NCBI GenBank assembly: GCA_002310055.1
Contig: DBXS01000030.1
Span: 17,131-28,727, forward strand
Direction: 5' to 3'
Length of the DNA: 11,597 nt
Source: Clostridiales bacterium UBA1206
Lineage (GTDB): Bacteria > Bacillota > Clostridia > Oscillospirales > CAG-382
In this document: piece by piece, positions 1 through 8,576 of the stretch
Position numbering within the stretch: position 1 is the first letter of the stretch
How the letters are laid out: each line of letters begins with the position of its first letter
Program-made: the position numbers and the translations under genes
Notes under the pieces: generated by a model
What the model was told of the DNA's origin: nothing
Seen by the model: only the letters and a program-made list of their open reading frames with translations
Databases searched by the model: none

Positions 1-983
1 CCGAGCGTGGCGGCGATTACGGCTTTTATTGTGTGCATACGGTTTTCGGCTTCGTCAAAAACTATCGACTGCTTTCCTTCGAACACTTCGTTTGTCACTT
101 CCATACAGTCGAGCCCGAATTTTTCGAAGATCTCGCGTCCGGTCTCGGTCTCCAGGTCGTGGAACGCCGGCAGACAATGCATAAAGCGGCACTGTTCGCC
201 CGCGGTACGCATTAAATTTTCGTCTACGCGGTAGGGAAGCAGATCGTCTATGCGTTCGCGCCACGCCGAATCGGGTTCGCCCATCGAGACCCACACGTCG
301 GTGTAAATGACGTCGGCGTTTCTCACCGCCTTTGCGGGATCGGTCTCAAAGCGAAGCACGGCTCCCGAATCTGCAGCGCGGGCGCGGCAGACCGATACGA
401 GCTCTTTGCTTGGGAAATACTTTTCGGGCGCGCAGACCGTGAAATCCAGCCCCATTATTGCGCTGCCCGCCATCAGCGAATTGCACATATTGTATCTGGC
501 GTCGCCTATGAATACGAGCTTTATCCCTTTAAGGCGCCCGAAATGCTCTTTTACGGTAAGAAAATCCGCGAGCACCTGCGTGGGGTGGAATTCGTTGGTG
601 AGCCCGTTCCACACCGGAACGCCCGAATATTCGGCGAGCGTCTCCACGCGCTCCTGACCGTAGCCGCGGTATTCTATGCCGTCGAACATACGCCCCAGCA
701 CTCGCGCCGTGTCGGCGATACTTTCCTTTTTGCCGAGCTGCGAGCTTTTGGGGTCGAGATACACCGCGTGCATCCCCAGGTCGGCGGATGCGACTTCGAA
801 CGAACACCGCGTGCGGGTACTTGTCTTTTCGAAAATGAGCGCGACGTTTTTGCCGCGGCAGATATCGTGCGGCACGCCGCTTTTCTTTTTGGCTTTCAGG
901 TCGGCGGCGAGCTCGAGCAGGCCGTCTATCTCTTCCGCCGAAAAATCGAGCAATTTAAGAAAACTCTTTCCTTTAAGATCCAT
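1..983 (-). CDS. argF: Ornithine carbamoyltransferase (3' end outside the window)
   Basis: Transfers the carbamoyl group of carbamoyl phosphate to ornithine, giving citrulline; cytoplasmic, normally a trimer. I translated 327 codons from ATG 983-981 to the window edge without a stop. The carbamoyl-phosphate loop STRTR is at residues 55-59, HPTQ at 133-136, the ornithine-side SMGE at 233-236, and HCLP with the active-site Cys270 at 269-272. Together these separate it from aspartate carbamoyltransferase. Family length is about 305-335 residues, so only a few C-terminal residues are missing. It follows carB by 10 nt; its GGAG ribosome site (990-993) directly abuts the carB stop, and the ATG is 6 nt beyond. 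As last gene of the visible operon it uses the carbamoyl phosphate made by CarAB just upstream. An anabolic role, not a catabolic ArcB role, is inferred from this context. Confidence 0.97.
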   Translation of the reverse strand, partial: MDLKGKSFLKLLDFSAEEIDGLLELAADLKAKKKSGVPHDICRGKNVALIFEKTSTRTRCSFEVASADLGMHAVYLDPKSSQLGKKESIADTARVLGRMFDGIEYRGYGQERVETLAEYSGVPVWNGLTNEFHPTQVLADFLTVKEHFGRLKGIKLVFIGDARYNMCNSLMAGSAIMGLDFTVCAPEKYFPSKELVSVCRARAADSGAVLRFETDPAKAVRNADVIYTDVWVSMGEPDSAWRERIDDLLPYRVDENLMRTAGEQCRFMHCLPAFHDLETETGREIFEKFGLDCMEVTNEVFEGKQSIVFDEAENRMHTIKAVIAATL

Positions 984-993
984 ATTCCGCTCC

Positions 994-3900
994 TCAATGA
1001 TTTATATCCACAAGATGGGTGTTCTTCTGGTCGTACGAAGCGCTTATGACGTCGGCGAGCGCGAGCGCCGTGTCGATAGACGTCATACACGGGATGTGCG
1101 CGTTCATCGCCTTGCGGTAAAGCAGGCGGAAATCGCCTACCGAAACGTCCATCACCGCGCCGGTGTAAACGACGTAGTTGACTTTTCCGGTCTCGATCAG
1201 GTCGTAGATGTCGTTGTTATCCCAGATATTGTGCGCCATCGTCACTTCCATACCGCGCGCGCGTATCGCGGCGGCAGTGTCGGGCGTGGCGTAGATGTGC
1301 ATCCCCAGATCGGTGAACTTTTCGGCGAGCTTTATCGCGTCCGAATAATCGTAATCCTCCACCGAAATAAGTATGCCTTTGCCCGGCTCTTTGCCGGTGT
1401 GGACGTCTATTCCGGAAGCGCAAAGCCCTTTGTAGAGCGCTTCGGCCTTGGTCCTGCCTATGCCAAGCACCTCGCCGGTGGATTTCATCTCCGGCCCCAT
1501 AATGGAGTTGGCGTCGGATATCTTTTCAAAGCTGAACACCGGCACCTTCACCGCGTAATAGCGCGCGCTCTTTGCAAGTCCTTCTTTGTATCCCAGATCG
1601 GCGAGCCGTTCGCCCAGCATGACGCGGCTGGCGAGCTCGATCATCGGAATGCCCGTGACCTTGCTGATATACGGCACCGTGCGGCTTGCGCGCGGATTGA
1701 CCTCTATGACGTAAAGCTCGTTTTCGAACACCAGATACTGTATGTTCACAATACCCTTGGTCCCCAGACCGCGCGCGATCTTTATCGAGACGTCGCATAT
1801 CTTTTTGGTAAGCGTTTCCGAAAGGTTGTACGGCGGATATACGGCTATCGAATCGCCCGAATGAATGCCTGCGCGCTCGATATGCTCCATTATCCCGGGG
1901 ATGAGCACCGTCGAGCCGTCGGAGATGCAGTCGACTTCGAGCTCGGTGCCGGGCATATATTTGTCGACGAGCACCGAATTCGAAATATCGCGCGTTATCG
2001 CGTCCATATACGTTTTCAAGTCGTCCGCCGAACGCACCACGCTCATACCCTGGCCGCCTATGACGTACGAGGGCCTGAGCAGCACGGGATACCCGAGTAT
2101 CTTTGCCGCCACCAGCGCTTCCTCGGTGCTTTCCACCGATACCGCTTTGGGGCGTTTCATATCTATGGACCCCAGGAACGCGTCGAAACGTTCGCGGTCT
2201 TCGGCGATATCTATGCTTTCGGCGCTTGTGCCGAGTATGGTCACTCCCGCCGAATCCAGCGTTTTGGCGAGCTTGATCGCGGTCTGACCGCCGAAAGCCA
2301 CCACCACGCCGATCGGGCGCTCGACTTTTACGATATTCAGTATGTCTTCCTCGGTCAGCGGCTCGAAATACAGCCGGTTAGCGGTATCGTAATCGGTCGA
2401 TACCGTTTCGGGGTTGTTGTTGACTATGACCACGTCGTAGCCCATCTCCTTAAGCGTCCACACGCAGTGGACCGAGCTGTAGTCGAATTCTATGCCCTGA
2501 CCGATGCGTATCGGCCCCGAGCCAAGCACCATTATGACCGGTTTGCCGCTGCGGCTTATGCTTCTGGATTCGCAGTCGGCGTCGGCGCACGAATAGAAAT
2601 ACGGCGTTTCGGCGGCAAATTCCGCGGCGCAGGTGTCGACCATCTTGTAGCTGTAATCGAACGCGGGCAGCTTTTCCGCCTTCGTCAGGCGCTTGATATA
2701 CGTGTCCGGGAACCCCGACTTTTTCGCTTTCAAGTAAAGCGCGTCAGTAAGCTCGTTTTCGCGTATCTCTTTTTCAAGGTCTGCGGCCTCTTTGAGGCAC
2801 GATATGAAATACCCGTCTATCCCGGTGATCCGGTGAACCGTCTCTTCCGTCACGCCGGCTTTGAGCGCTTCGAACACGGTGAACACGCGCATATCGTCCT
2901 GCATGCCGAGCCGCGTCAAAATGTCGTCGCCGCTCACGGGTTCGGCGTTTAACGAATCGAGGTTTATCTCCACGCCGCGCACGGCTTTCATCAGCGCTTC
3001 CGTAAAAGTCTGGCCTATCGCCATCACTTCGCCGGTCGCTTTCATCTGCGTGCCGAGCCTGCGGCTGGAACCTATGAATTTGTCGAACGGCCACTTGGGC
3101 AGCTTGACCACGACGTAATCGAGCGCGGGCTCGAACAGAGCGCAGGTCTTGCCGGTGATCTCGTTCTTTATTTCGTCCAGATTATACCCGATAGCGAGCA
3201 TAGTGGATATTTTAGCGATAGGGTAGCCCGTCGCCTTGGAAGCCAGCGCGGACGAGCGCGAAACGCGCGGGTTGACTTCTATCACGGCGTATTCGAAACT
3301 GTCCGGGTCTAGCGCGAACTGGCAGTTGCAGCCGCCCACGATACCCAGCGCCGATATGATATCCAAAGACGCCGAACGCAGCATCTGGAACTCTTTGTCC
3401 GAAAGCGTGAGCGTGGGCGCCACGACGATCGAATCGCCGGTGTGAATGCCTACGGGGTCGAAGTTTTCCATCGAGCAGACGGCGATGACGTTACCGGCCG
3501 CGTCGCGCATAGTTTCGAACTCTATCTCTTTCCAGCCGGAAATGCATTTTTCCACGAGTATCTGCGTTATGGGCGACATCTCGAGCCCGGTGAACGCGAT
3601 CTTCGCAAGCTCTTCGGCGTCCTGCGCGATCCCGCCGCCCGAACCGCCGAGCGTGTACGCCGGCCTGACTATGACCGGGTAGCCGATATCTTTTGCCGCG
3701 GCGAGCGCGGCGTCCACGTCGTGAGCGATGGCGCTCGGAACGCAGGGCTGACCGATCTTCTGCATCGTTTCCTTGAACGATTCGCGGTCTTCAGCCTTTT
3801 TGATCGCCTCGATATCGCTGCCGAGGAATTTCACTCCGTATTTCTGCAGCACTCCGTTTTCGTAAAGCTGCATAGCCACCGTGAGCGCCGTCTGTCCGCC

Positions 3901-4170
3901 TAAGCCCGCGAGCAGGCCGTCGGGGCGTTCTTTTTCTATTATGCGCGCTATCGTCTCTTCGGTCAGCGGCTCCAGATATATCTCGTCAGCCAGCGCGCTG
4001 TCGGTCATTATCGTCGCGGGGTTGGAATTTGCGAGCACCACGTTTATGCCCTGGCTCTTTAGCACGCGGCACGCCTGCGCGCCCGCGTAGTCGAATTCGG
4101 CCGCCTGTCCTATAACGATGGGGCCCGAACCGATGACGAGCACTTTTTTGATCGCTTCGTTCTTAGGCAT
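994..4170 (-). CDS. carB: Carbamoyl-phosphate synthase large subunit, arginine-operon type
   Basis: Makes carbamoyl phosphate from bicarbonate, ammonia (channelled from CarA) and two ATP. The 1058 residues are close to the usual 1060-1075 and show the duplicated architecture. The N-terminal carboxyphosphate half has GSGPIVIGQ near 14-22 and an ATP-grasp EVNPR at 298-302. A linker/oligomerisation region spans about 400-545. The carbamoyl-phosphate half has GSGPIRIGQ near 550-558 and a second EVNPR at 823-827. A C-terminal MGS-like allosteric domain covers about 932-1058. The start ATG lies inside the end of carA (8-nt overlap) with GGAGGG at 4179-4184, 8 nt upstream, so translation is probably coupled. 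The allosteric domain departs from the E. coli effector-site residues (see findings). With its place in an arg operon, this suggests an arginine-dedicated enzyme rather than a pyrimidine-controlled one; that is inference. Confidence 0.98.
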   Translation of the reverse strand: MPKNEAIKKVLVIGSGPIVIGQAAEFDYAGAQACRVLKSQGINVVLANSNPATIMTDSALADEIYLEPLTEETIARIIEKERPDGLLAGLGGQTALTVAMQLYENGVLQKYGVKFLGSDIEAIKKAEDRESFKETMQKIGQPCVPSAIAHDVDAALAAAKDIGYPVIVRPAYTLGGSGGGIAQDAEELAKIAFTGLEMSPITQILVEKCISGWKEIEFETMRDAAGNVIAVCSMENFDPVGIHTGDSIVVAPTLTLSDKEFQMLRSASLDIISALGIVGGCNCQFALDPDSFEYAVIEVNPRVSRSSALASKATGYPIAKISTMLAIGYNLDEIKNEITGKTCALFEPALDYVVVKLPKWPFDKFIGSSRRLGTQMKATGEVMAIGQTFTEALMKAVRGVEINLDSLNAEPVSGDDILTRLGMQDDMRVFTVFEALKAGVTEETVHRITGIDGYFISCLKEAADLEKEIRENELTDALYLKAKKSGFPDTYIKRLTKAEKLPAFDYSYKMVDTCAAEFAAETPYFYSCADADCESRSISRSGKPVIMVLGSGPIRIGQGIEFDYSSVHCVWTLKEMGYDVVIVNNNPETVSTDYDTANRLYFEPLTEEDILNIVKVERPIGVVVAFGGQTAIKLAKTLDSAGVTILGTSAESIDIAEDRERFDAFLGSIDMKRPKAVSVESTEEALVAAKILGYPVLLRPSYVIGGQGMSVVRSADDLKTYMDAITRDISNSVLVDKYMPGTELEVDCISDGSTVLIPGIMEHIERAGIHSGDSIAVYPPYNLSETLTKKICDVSIKIARGLGTKGIVNIQYLVFENELYVIEVNPRASRTVPYISKVTGIPMIELASRVMLGERLADLGYKEGLAKSARYYAVKVPVFSFEKISDANSIMGPEMKSTGEVLGIGRTKAEALYKGLCASGIDVHTGKEPGKGILISVEDYDYSDAIKLAEKFTDLGMHIYATPDTAAAIRARGMEVTMAHNIWDNNDIYDLIETGKVNYVVYTGAVMDVSVGDFRLLYRKAMNAHIPCMTSIDTALALADVISASYDQKNTHLVDINH

Positions 4171-5233
4171 TTTTGCAACCCTCCATCATTTTCAAAAAGC
4201 GGTCGAACAAAAACTCCGTGTCGTGCGGTCCGGAATTTGCTTCCGGATGGAACTGGACCGTGAACGCGTTTAGGCCTTTGTATTCCACGCCTTCCGAACT
4301 GCCGTCGTCGGCGTTGACGAACGTCTCTTTTCCCACGCCCGCAAGCGAATCGGCGACCACCGCGTAGTTGTGGTTCTGGCTCGTGATATACGTCCTGTCT
4401 GTACCAATTTCGCTAACCGGCTGATTCGCGCCGTGGTGGCCGTATTTGAGTTTTACGGTCTTTCCGCCCATAGCCAGCGCGGTGAGCTGATGTCCTAAGC
4501 AAATGCCGAACAGCGGTTTTTTGCCTATGAGTTTCTTTATCTGTTCTATTTCGCAGACGTTTTCTTCGGGGTCTCCCGGCCCGTTGGAAAGCATTATCCC
4601 GTCGGGGTCGTATGCAAGCACGGTCTCTGCGGAGACGCCGTGCGGGAACACTTTCACGCGGCAGCCGCGCGCGCGCAGACATTCTATTATGCTTTTCTTC
4701 GCGCCGTAGTCGATAAGCGCCACGCGGAATTTTTCTTCCGTCAAGGCGCTTTTTTCATACGCCTCTCTGCACGAGACGAGCGGCACTACGCCTGTAACAT
4801 TGTATTCCTTAACGGCGGAAAGGTCTGAAATCATACCGTCGCAGATAGCCCCGTTCATAACGCCCTGCTCGCGGATTATCCTCGTGAGCCGGCGCGTGTC
4901 TATGCCGCAGATGCCGCATACGCCGCGCTGTTTGAGAAACTCGTCGAGCTTGTATTCGCTCCTGAAATTCGAAGGAGCATCGCACAGAGTCCTCACGACG
5001 TAGCCTTTGACCGCGCATTCGCCTTCGAAATCCTGGGGTATCACGCCGTAATTGCCTATGAGCGGAAAAGTCTGCACGACTATCTGCCCGGCGTACGAAG
5101 GGTCGGTGAGCGTTTCGAGATATCCGCACATCCCGGTCGTGAACACGACTTCGCCCACGGTCTCTTTGTCAGCGCCTATTTTGTATCCTTCAAAAACCGT
5201 TCCGTTTTCAAGTATCAGATATGCCTTTTTCAT
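4163..5233 (-). CDS. carA: Carbamoyl-phosphate synthase small (glutaminase) subunit
   Basis: Hydrolyses glutamine and feeds the ammonia to CarB. The 356 residues match the usual 350-390. The N-terminal CPSase small-chain domain (about 1-150) contains the conserved GEVVFTTGMCGYLETLTDPSY stretch near 27-47. The C-terminal class I glutamine amidotransferase domain (about 168-350) carries the nucleophile Cys245 in GICLGHQ and the His329/Glu331 pair in FHPEA, so the triad is intact. SNGPGDP (216-222) and SQNHNYAV (285-292) are typical of the family. ATG at 5233 is preceded by GGGGAG (5240-5245), 6 nt away. The stop lies within the first codons of carB, an 8-nt overlap that favours equal production of the two subunits. 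The protein has 12 cysteines, many for its length, as in its neighbours. Confidence 0.98.
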   Translation of the reverse strand: MKKAYLILENGTVFEGYKIGADKETVGEVVFTTGMCGYLETLTDPSYAGQIVVQTFPLIGNYGVIPQDFEGECAVKGYVVRTLCDAPSNFRSEYKLDEFLKQRGVCGICGIDTRRLTRIIREQGVMNGAICDGMISDLSAVKEYNVTGVVPLVSCREAYEKSALTEEKFRVALIDYGAKKSIIECLRARGCRVKVFPHGVSAETVLAYDPDGIMLSNGPGDPEENVCEIEQIKKLIGKKPLFGICLGHQLTALAMGGKTVKLKYGHHGANQPVSEIGTDRTYITSQNHNYAVVADSLAGVGKETFVNADDGSSEGVEYKGLNAFTVQFHPEANSGPHDTEFLFDRFLKMMEGCKNA

Positions 5234-5272
5234 AGCCGTCTCCCCGCAATAGAATGGGAATCGTTTTACGCT

Positions 5273-6445
5273 TTACTTCCTTGCGCAGACTTCTTTTATC
5301 ACGTCCAGCGCCTTTTTGAGCGTATTCATCGGGATATTCAGCGCCGGCAGCAGCCTCACCTTGTCTTTTGCGGTAAGGCAGAGCACGCCGCGCTCTATGC
5401 ATTCGTTCACTACGTCGGCAGCCGGCCGTATTGTCTTAACGCCTATCATAAGACCTGCGCCGGTCACGCTTTCCACGCCTTCGGCGGAAGAGAGCGCTTC
5501 GAAAATATACTTGCTTTTCACTTTGACGTTTTCAAGCAGTTTTTTGTCTATGCGGCTTACGACGCTCAGCGCCGCCGCGCACGATACCGGGTTGCCGCCG
5601 AAAGTGGAGCCGTGGTCGCCGTACGCGAACACGTCCGCGCACTTTTCGCCCAGCATCGTCGCGCCCAGCGGAAGTCCGCCGGCGAGCCCTTTCGCCGTGG
5701 AAACTATATCGGGCGTAATACCGTAATTCATATAAGCGTAAAGCTCGCCCGTCCTGCCGTTGCCGGTCTGCACCTCGTCGACGATGAGCAGCACGTCGCT
5801 TTTTTTGCAGAACGCGTAAAGCTTCTTTACGAACTCCGCGCCGAGCGGGATGACTCCGCCCTCGCCCTGCACGCATTCTATCATCACGGCGGCAAGCTCG
5901 CCGCGCGCGTTGAGTTCCTCGGGGATCGACATATCGCCGGCGTCAAAACTCACGAATCCTTCGGTGAGCGGTGTGAACAGCTCGTGAAACTTCGCCTGCC
6001 CCGTCGCCGCGAGCGTAGTCAGCGTGCGCCCGTGGAAACTGTTGTTCAGCGTGGCTATGATATGCCGCTTCTGCCCGTACTTGACAGATGCGTATTTGCG
6101 CGCCGCTTTGATCGCGCATTCGTTGGCTTCGGCGCCGGAATTGGAAAAGAAAACTTTTTTCATCCCGGTCCGTCTGCACAGAACACGCGCGAGCTTTGCG
6201 CACGGCTCGGTGTAGTACAGGTTGGAAGCGTGCTGTATCAGCGACGCCTGCCCGCACACGGCCTTGCGCCACGCCTCGTCGGCTATGCCGAACGCCGTTA
6301 CGCCGATGCCCGAGCCCATATCGATGTATTTTTTGCCGTCTTCGCCGGTTATGACCGAGCCCTTGCCGGACACTGCCACTACCGGAAAACGTTTGTATGT
6401 CGAAGCGATATACTGTTTATCGATCTTCTTGATATCGGTTTTCAT
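5273..6445 (-). CDS. argD: Acetylornithine aminotransferase (class III, PLP-dependent)
   Basis: Transfers an amino group from glutamate to N-acetylglutamate semialdehyde, giving N-acetylornithine; the family often also serves lysine synthesis as a succinyl-diaminopimelate transaminase. The 390 residues match the family. Class III aminotransferase motifs are in order: NSGAEANE (102-109) for the PLP phosphate, SFHGRT (136-141), the pyridine-nitrogen Asp223 in DEVQTGNGRTG (223-233), and the Schiff-base Lys252 in STAKGLAGGLPLGA. The ATG at 6445 lies 20 nt after the argB stop; its ribosome site is only moderate (GGGGCAGG, with AGG near 6 nt from the start). The 39-nt gap to carA is the widest inside the operon and shows no clear promoter or terminator. 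Ornithine aminotransferase is the main alternative, but the operon settles on ArgD. Confidence 0.97.
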   Translation of the reverse strand: MKTDIKKIDKQYIASTYKRFPVVAVSGKGSVITGEDGKKYIDMGSGIGVTAFGIADEAWRKAVCGQASLIQHASNLYYTEPCAKLARVLCRRTGMKKVFFSNSGAEANECAIKAARKYASVKYGQKRHIIATLNNSFHGRTLTTLAATGQAKFHELFTPLTEGFVSFDAGDMSIPEELNARGELAAVMIECVQGEGGVIPLGAEFVKKLYAFCKKSDVLLIVDEVQTGNGRTGELYAYMNYGITPDIVSTAKGLAGGLPLGATMLGEKCADVFAYGDHGSTFGGNPVSCAAALSVVSRIDKKLLENVKVKSKYIFEALSSAEGVESVTGAGLMIGVKTIRPAADVVNECIERGVLCLTAKDKVRLLPALNIPMNTLKKALDVIKEVCARK

Positions 6446-6465
6446 AAATACCTGCCCCGTGCGCT

Positions 6466-7326
6466 TCAGCGCTTTACCATCGTGCCGGCGCCTTCGTCGG
6501 TAAGGAGTTCCATAAGTATGGAATGCGGCACGCGGCCGTCCATAATGACCACGTTCTTCACGCCTTTTTCAATGGCTTTTATGCAGCATTCTACTTTAGG
6601 TATCATACCGCCGGATATCACGCCCTGCTTCCTCAGCTCCGCGGCTTCCGCCACCGTGACTTCCGGTATCAGCGTGGAAGGATCGTCTTTGTCGCGTAAG
6701 ATCCCCGCGATATCGGTCATCATAATGAGCCGCTCCGCGCCTAACGCGCCCGCTATATATGCCGCGGCGGTGTCGCCGTTGATGTTGTATATGTTGCCGT
6801 GCCTGTCGCACCCGACCGTAGAAACGACGGGGATATACCCCTTGTCGAGCAGATCGTTTATGACGGCGGTGTTCACCTTGGTGATCTCGCCGACCAGCCC
6901 CAGACGTTCGTCCTTGGGCTCGGCTTCTATCAGCCTCGCGTCCACGCCCGAAAGCCCCACGCTCACGCCGCCGGAAACTTCTATAAGGTTAACAAGCGTC
7001 TTGTTCACCTTTCCGGAAAGCGCCATCTGTACGATATCTATCGTCTCGCCGTCGGTCACGCGCAGCCCGTCCACGAACTCGGGCTTTTTGCCAAGCTTAT
7101 CCATAAGCTCGCTTATTTCCGGACCGCCGCCGTGCACGAGCACGATCTTTATGCCTATGAGCCACGAAAGCACTATGTCTTTCATCACCTGTTTTTTAAG
7201 CTGTTCGTTCACCATCGCGTTGCCGCCGTATTTGATCACGACTGTCTTGCCGTTGTAACGCTTGATGTACGGCAGCGCCTGAGCCAGCACTTCCGCGCGC
7301 TCGGCGTTGGAAAAAACGTCGTTCAT
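6466..7326 (-). CDS. argB: Acetylglutamate kinase, arginine-sensitive type
   Basis: Phosphorylates N-acetylglutamate with ATP, the second step to ornithine. It is an amino-acid-kinase fold protein of 286 residues. KYGGNAM (32-38) and the glycine loop VHGGGPEI (64-71) bind ATP and substrate; NINGDTAAAYIAGAL (181-195) and the MMTDIAGIL strand follow. Two features mark the feedback-inhibited type: an N-terminal helical extension of about 22 residues before the first strand, and the C-terminal signature HSILMELLTDEGAGTMV (268-284). In this family these form the hexameric interface and arginine site. That fits an acetyl-recycling pathway through ArgJ, where this kinase is the natural control point. 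The ATG at 7326 has an excellent AAGGAGG (7334-7340), 7 nt away. It follows argJ by 26 nt. Confidence 0.98.
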   Translation of the reverse strand: MNDVFSNAERAEVLAQALPYIKRYNGKTVVIKYGGNAMVNEQLKKQVMKDIVLSWLIGIKIVLVHGGGPEISELMDKLGKKPEFVDGLRVTDGETIDIVQMALSGKVNKTLVNLIEVSGGVSVGLSGVDARLIEAEPKDERLGLVGEITKVNTAVINDLLDKGYIPVVSTVGCDRHGNIYNINGDTAAAYIAGALGAERLIMMTDIAGILRDKDDPSTLIPEVTVAEAAELRKQGVISGGMIPKVECCIKAIEKGVKNVVIMDGRVPHSILMELLTDEGAGTMVKR

Positions 7327-7352
7327 ATAAGTTCCTCCTTTTTGTCTCCGCG

Positions 7353-8567
7353 TCAGCTGCGGTAATCGCCGTTGATCCGTATGTACTCGTACGTGAGGTC
7401 GCAGCCCCGCGCCGTAGCGGACGAATCGCCGTCGTGAAGGTCGATAATTATCTCTATCTCTTTTTCAAGCAATATCTTTTTGGCTTCTTCTTCCGAAAAA
7501 CCCACGCCGCAGCCGCTTTCGCAGACCTTTACGCATCCGGCGGAGCTTTTGAAATATATATCCGCCTTTTCGGGGTCTATGTCCGCGCCGCTGTAGCCCA
7601 TCGCGCAGATGACTCTGCCCCAGTTGGCGTCGGCGCCGAATATCGCGGCCTTGGTGAGGTTGGAACACACCACGCTTTTGGCGACGGTCTTTGCGGTATC
7701 TTTGCCGCGCGCGTTTTTAACGGTACACTCTATAAGCTTTGTCGCGCCCTCGCCGTCGGAAGCGATCGCTCTGCACAGGAACGTCGTCACCGCGTCGAGC
7801 GCTTTTGCGAAAACGTCGTAGGATTCGCCTCTTGAGGTTATCCTTTCGTTCCCGGCAAGACCGTTCGCCATCACGCAGACCATATCGTTGGTCGAAGTGT
7901 CGCCATCGACGCTTATCATATTGAACGTGTCTTTCACGTTTTCCGAAAGCGCCGCCTTGAGCATTTCCGGCGATATCGAAACGTCCGTGGTGATGAATAC
8001 CAGCATCGTCGCCATATTAGGGTGTATCATCCCGCTGCCTTTGGCGATGCCGCCTATGCGGCATACCGCGCCGTCTATCTCAAATTCATAAGCGACCTCT
8101 TTTTTCACCGTGTCGGTGGTCATTATCCCGCGCGCCGCGGCGTCGCTGCCGTGCGCCGAAAGTCCCGCCGCAAGGGAAGGGATGCCGTTTTTTATGGGCG
8201 TTATATCGAGCGGCTGACCGATAACGCCGGTGGAAGCGACTATCACGTCGTCCGGATCGATCTTCAAAGAATCCGCGAGCAGCGCGCAGGTCTGCTCGGC
8301 GACTTCCACGCCGTTCGCGTTGCAGGTGTTGGCGTTGCCGCTGTTGCAGATCGCGGCCTGCGCGATCCCGTTTTGCAGATGATCCCGCGTCACTTTCAGC
8401 GGCGCGCCTTTTACGAGGTTGGTCGTATACACCGCCGCAGCCGAAGCGGGGACTTCGCTGAATATCAGCGAAAGGTCGTTTTTGACCGAATTTTTCTTTA
8501 TGCCGCAGCGCACGCCGTTCGCGGTAAAACCTTTGGGCGCGCACACGCCGCCTTCAGTTTTCTTCAT
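7353..8567 (-). CDS. argJ: Glutamate N-acetyltransferase / amino-acid acetyltransferase, self-cleaving
   Basis: Moves the acetyl group from N-acetylornithine to glutamate, recycling it; bifunctional members can also use acetyl-CoA and so replace ArgA. The 404-residue precursor is normal for the family. The autocleavage and nucleophile site is in KGSGMIHPNMATML: the chain should break between Ala186 and Thr187, Thr187 then being the N-terminal nucleophile of the beta chain. The oxyanion-hole segment STGVIG is at 112-117. The C-terminus YEYIRINGDYRS is typical and complete. ATG at 8567 has GGAGG (8573-8577) 5 nt upstream, overlapping the argC stop, so the two are probably coupled. Whether it is mono- or bifunctional cannot be told from sequence alone; no argA is visible in the window. 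Confidence 0.97.
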   Translation of the reverse strand: MKKTEGGVCAPKGFTANGVRCGIKKNSVKNDLSLIFSEVPASAAAVYTTNLVKGAPLKVTRDHLQNGIAQAAICNSGNANTCNANGVEVAEQTCALLADSLKIDPDDVIVASTGVIGQPLDITPIKNGIPSLAAGLSAHGSDAAARGIMTTDTVKKEVAYEFEIDGAVCRIGGIAKGSGMIHPNMATMLVFITTDVSISPEMLKAALSENVKDTFNMISVDGDTSTNDMVCVMANGLAGNERITSRGESYDVFAKALDAVTTFLCRAIASDGEGATKLIECTVKNARGKDTAKTVAKSVVCSNLTKAAIFGADANWGRVICAMGYSGADIDPEKADIYFKSSAGCVKVCESGCGVGFSEEEAKKILLEKEIEIIIDLHDGDSSATARGCDLTYEYIRINGDYRS

Positions 8568-8576
8568 AAACGCCTC

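Noticed and set aside
676..2952. A 758-codon open frame on the plus strand, antisense to argF and carB
   Set aside because: It is the mirror of a GC-rich coding frame. The protein has shadow composition (many Arg, His, Tyr, Val), no recognisable domain and no proper ribosome site, while carB on the other strand is certain.
5612..7258. A 548-codon plus-strand open frame opposite argD and argB
   Set aside because: Same shadow effect; it crosses two well-supported genes and shows low-complexity Arg/His then Ser/Thr-rich sequence without motifs.
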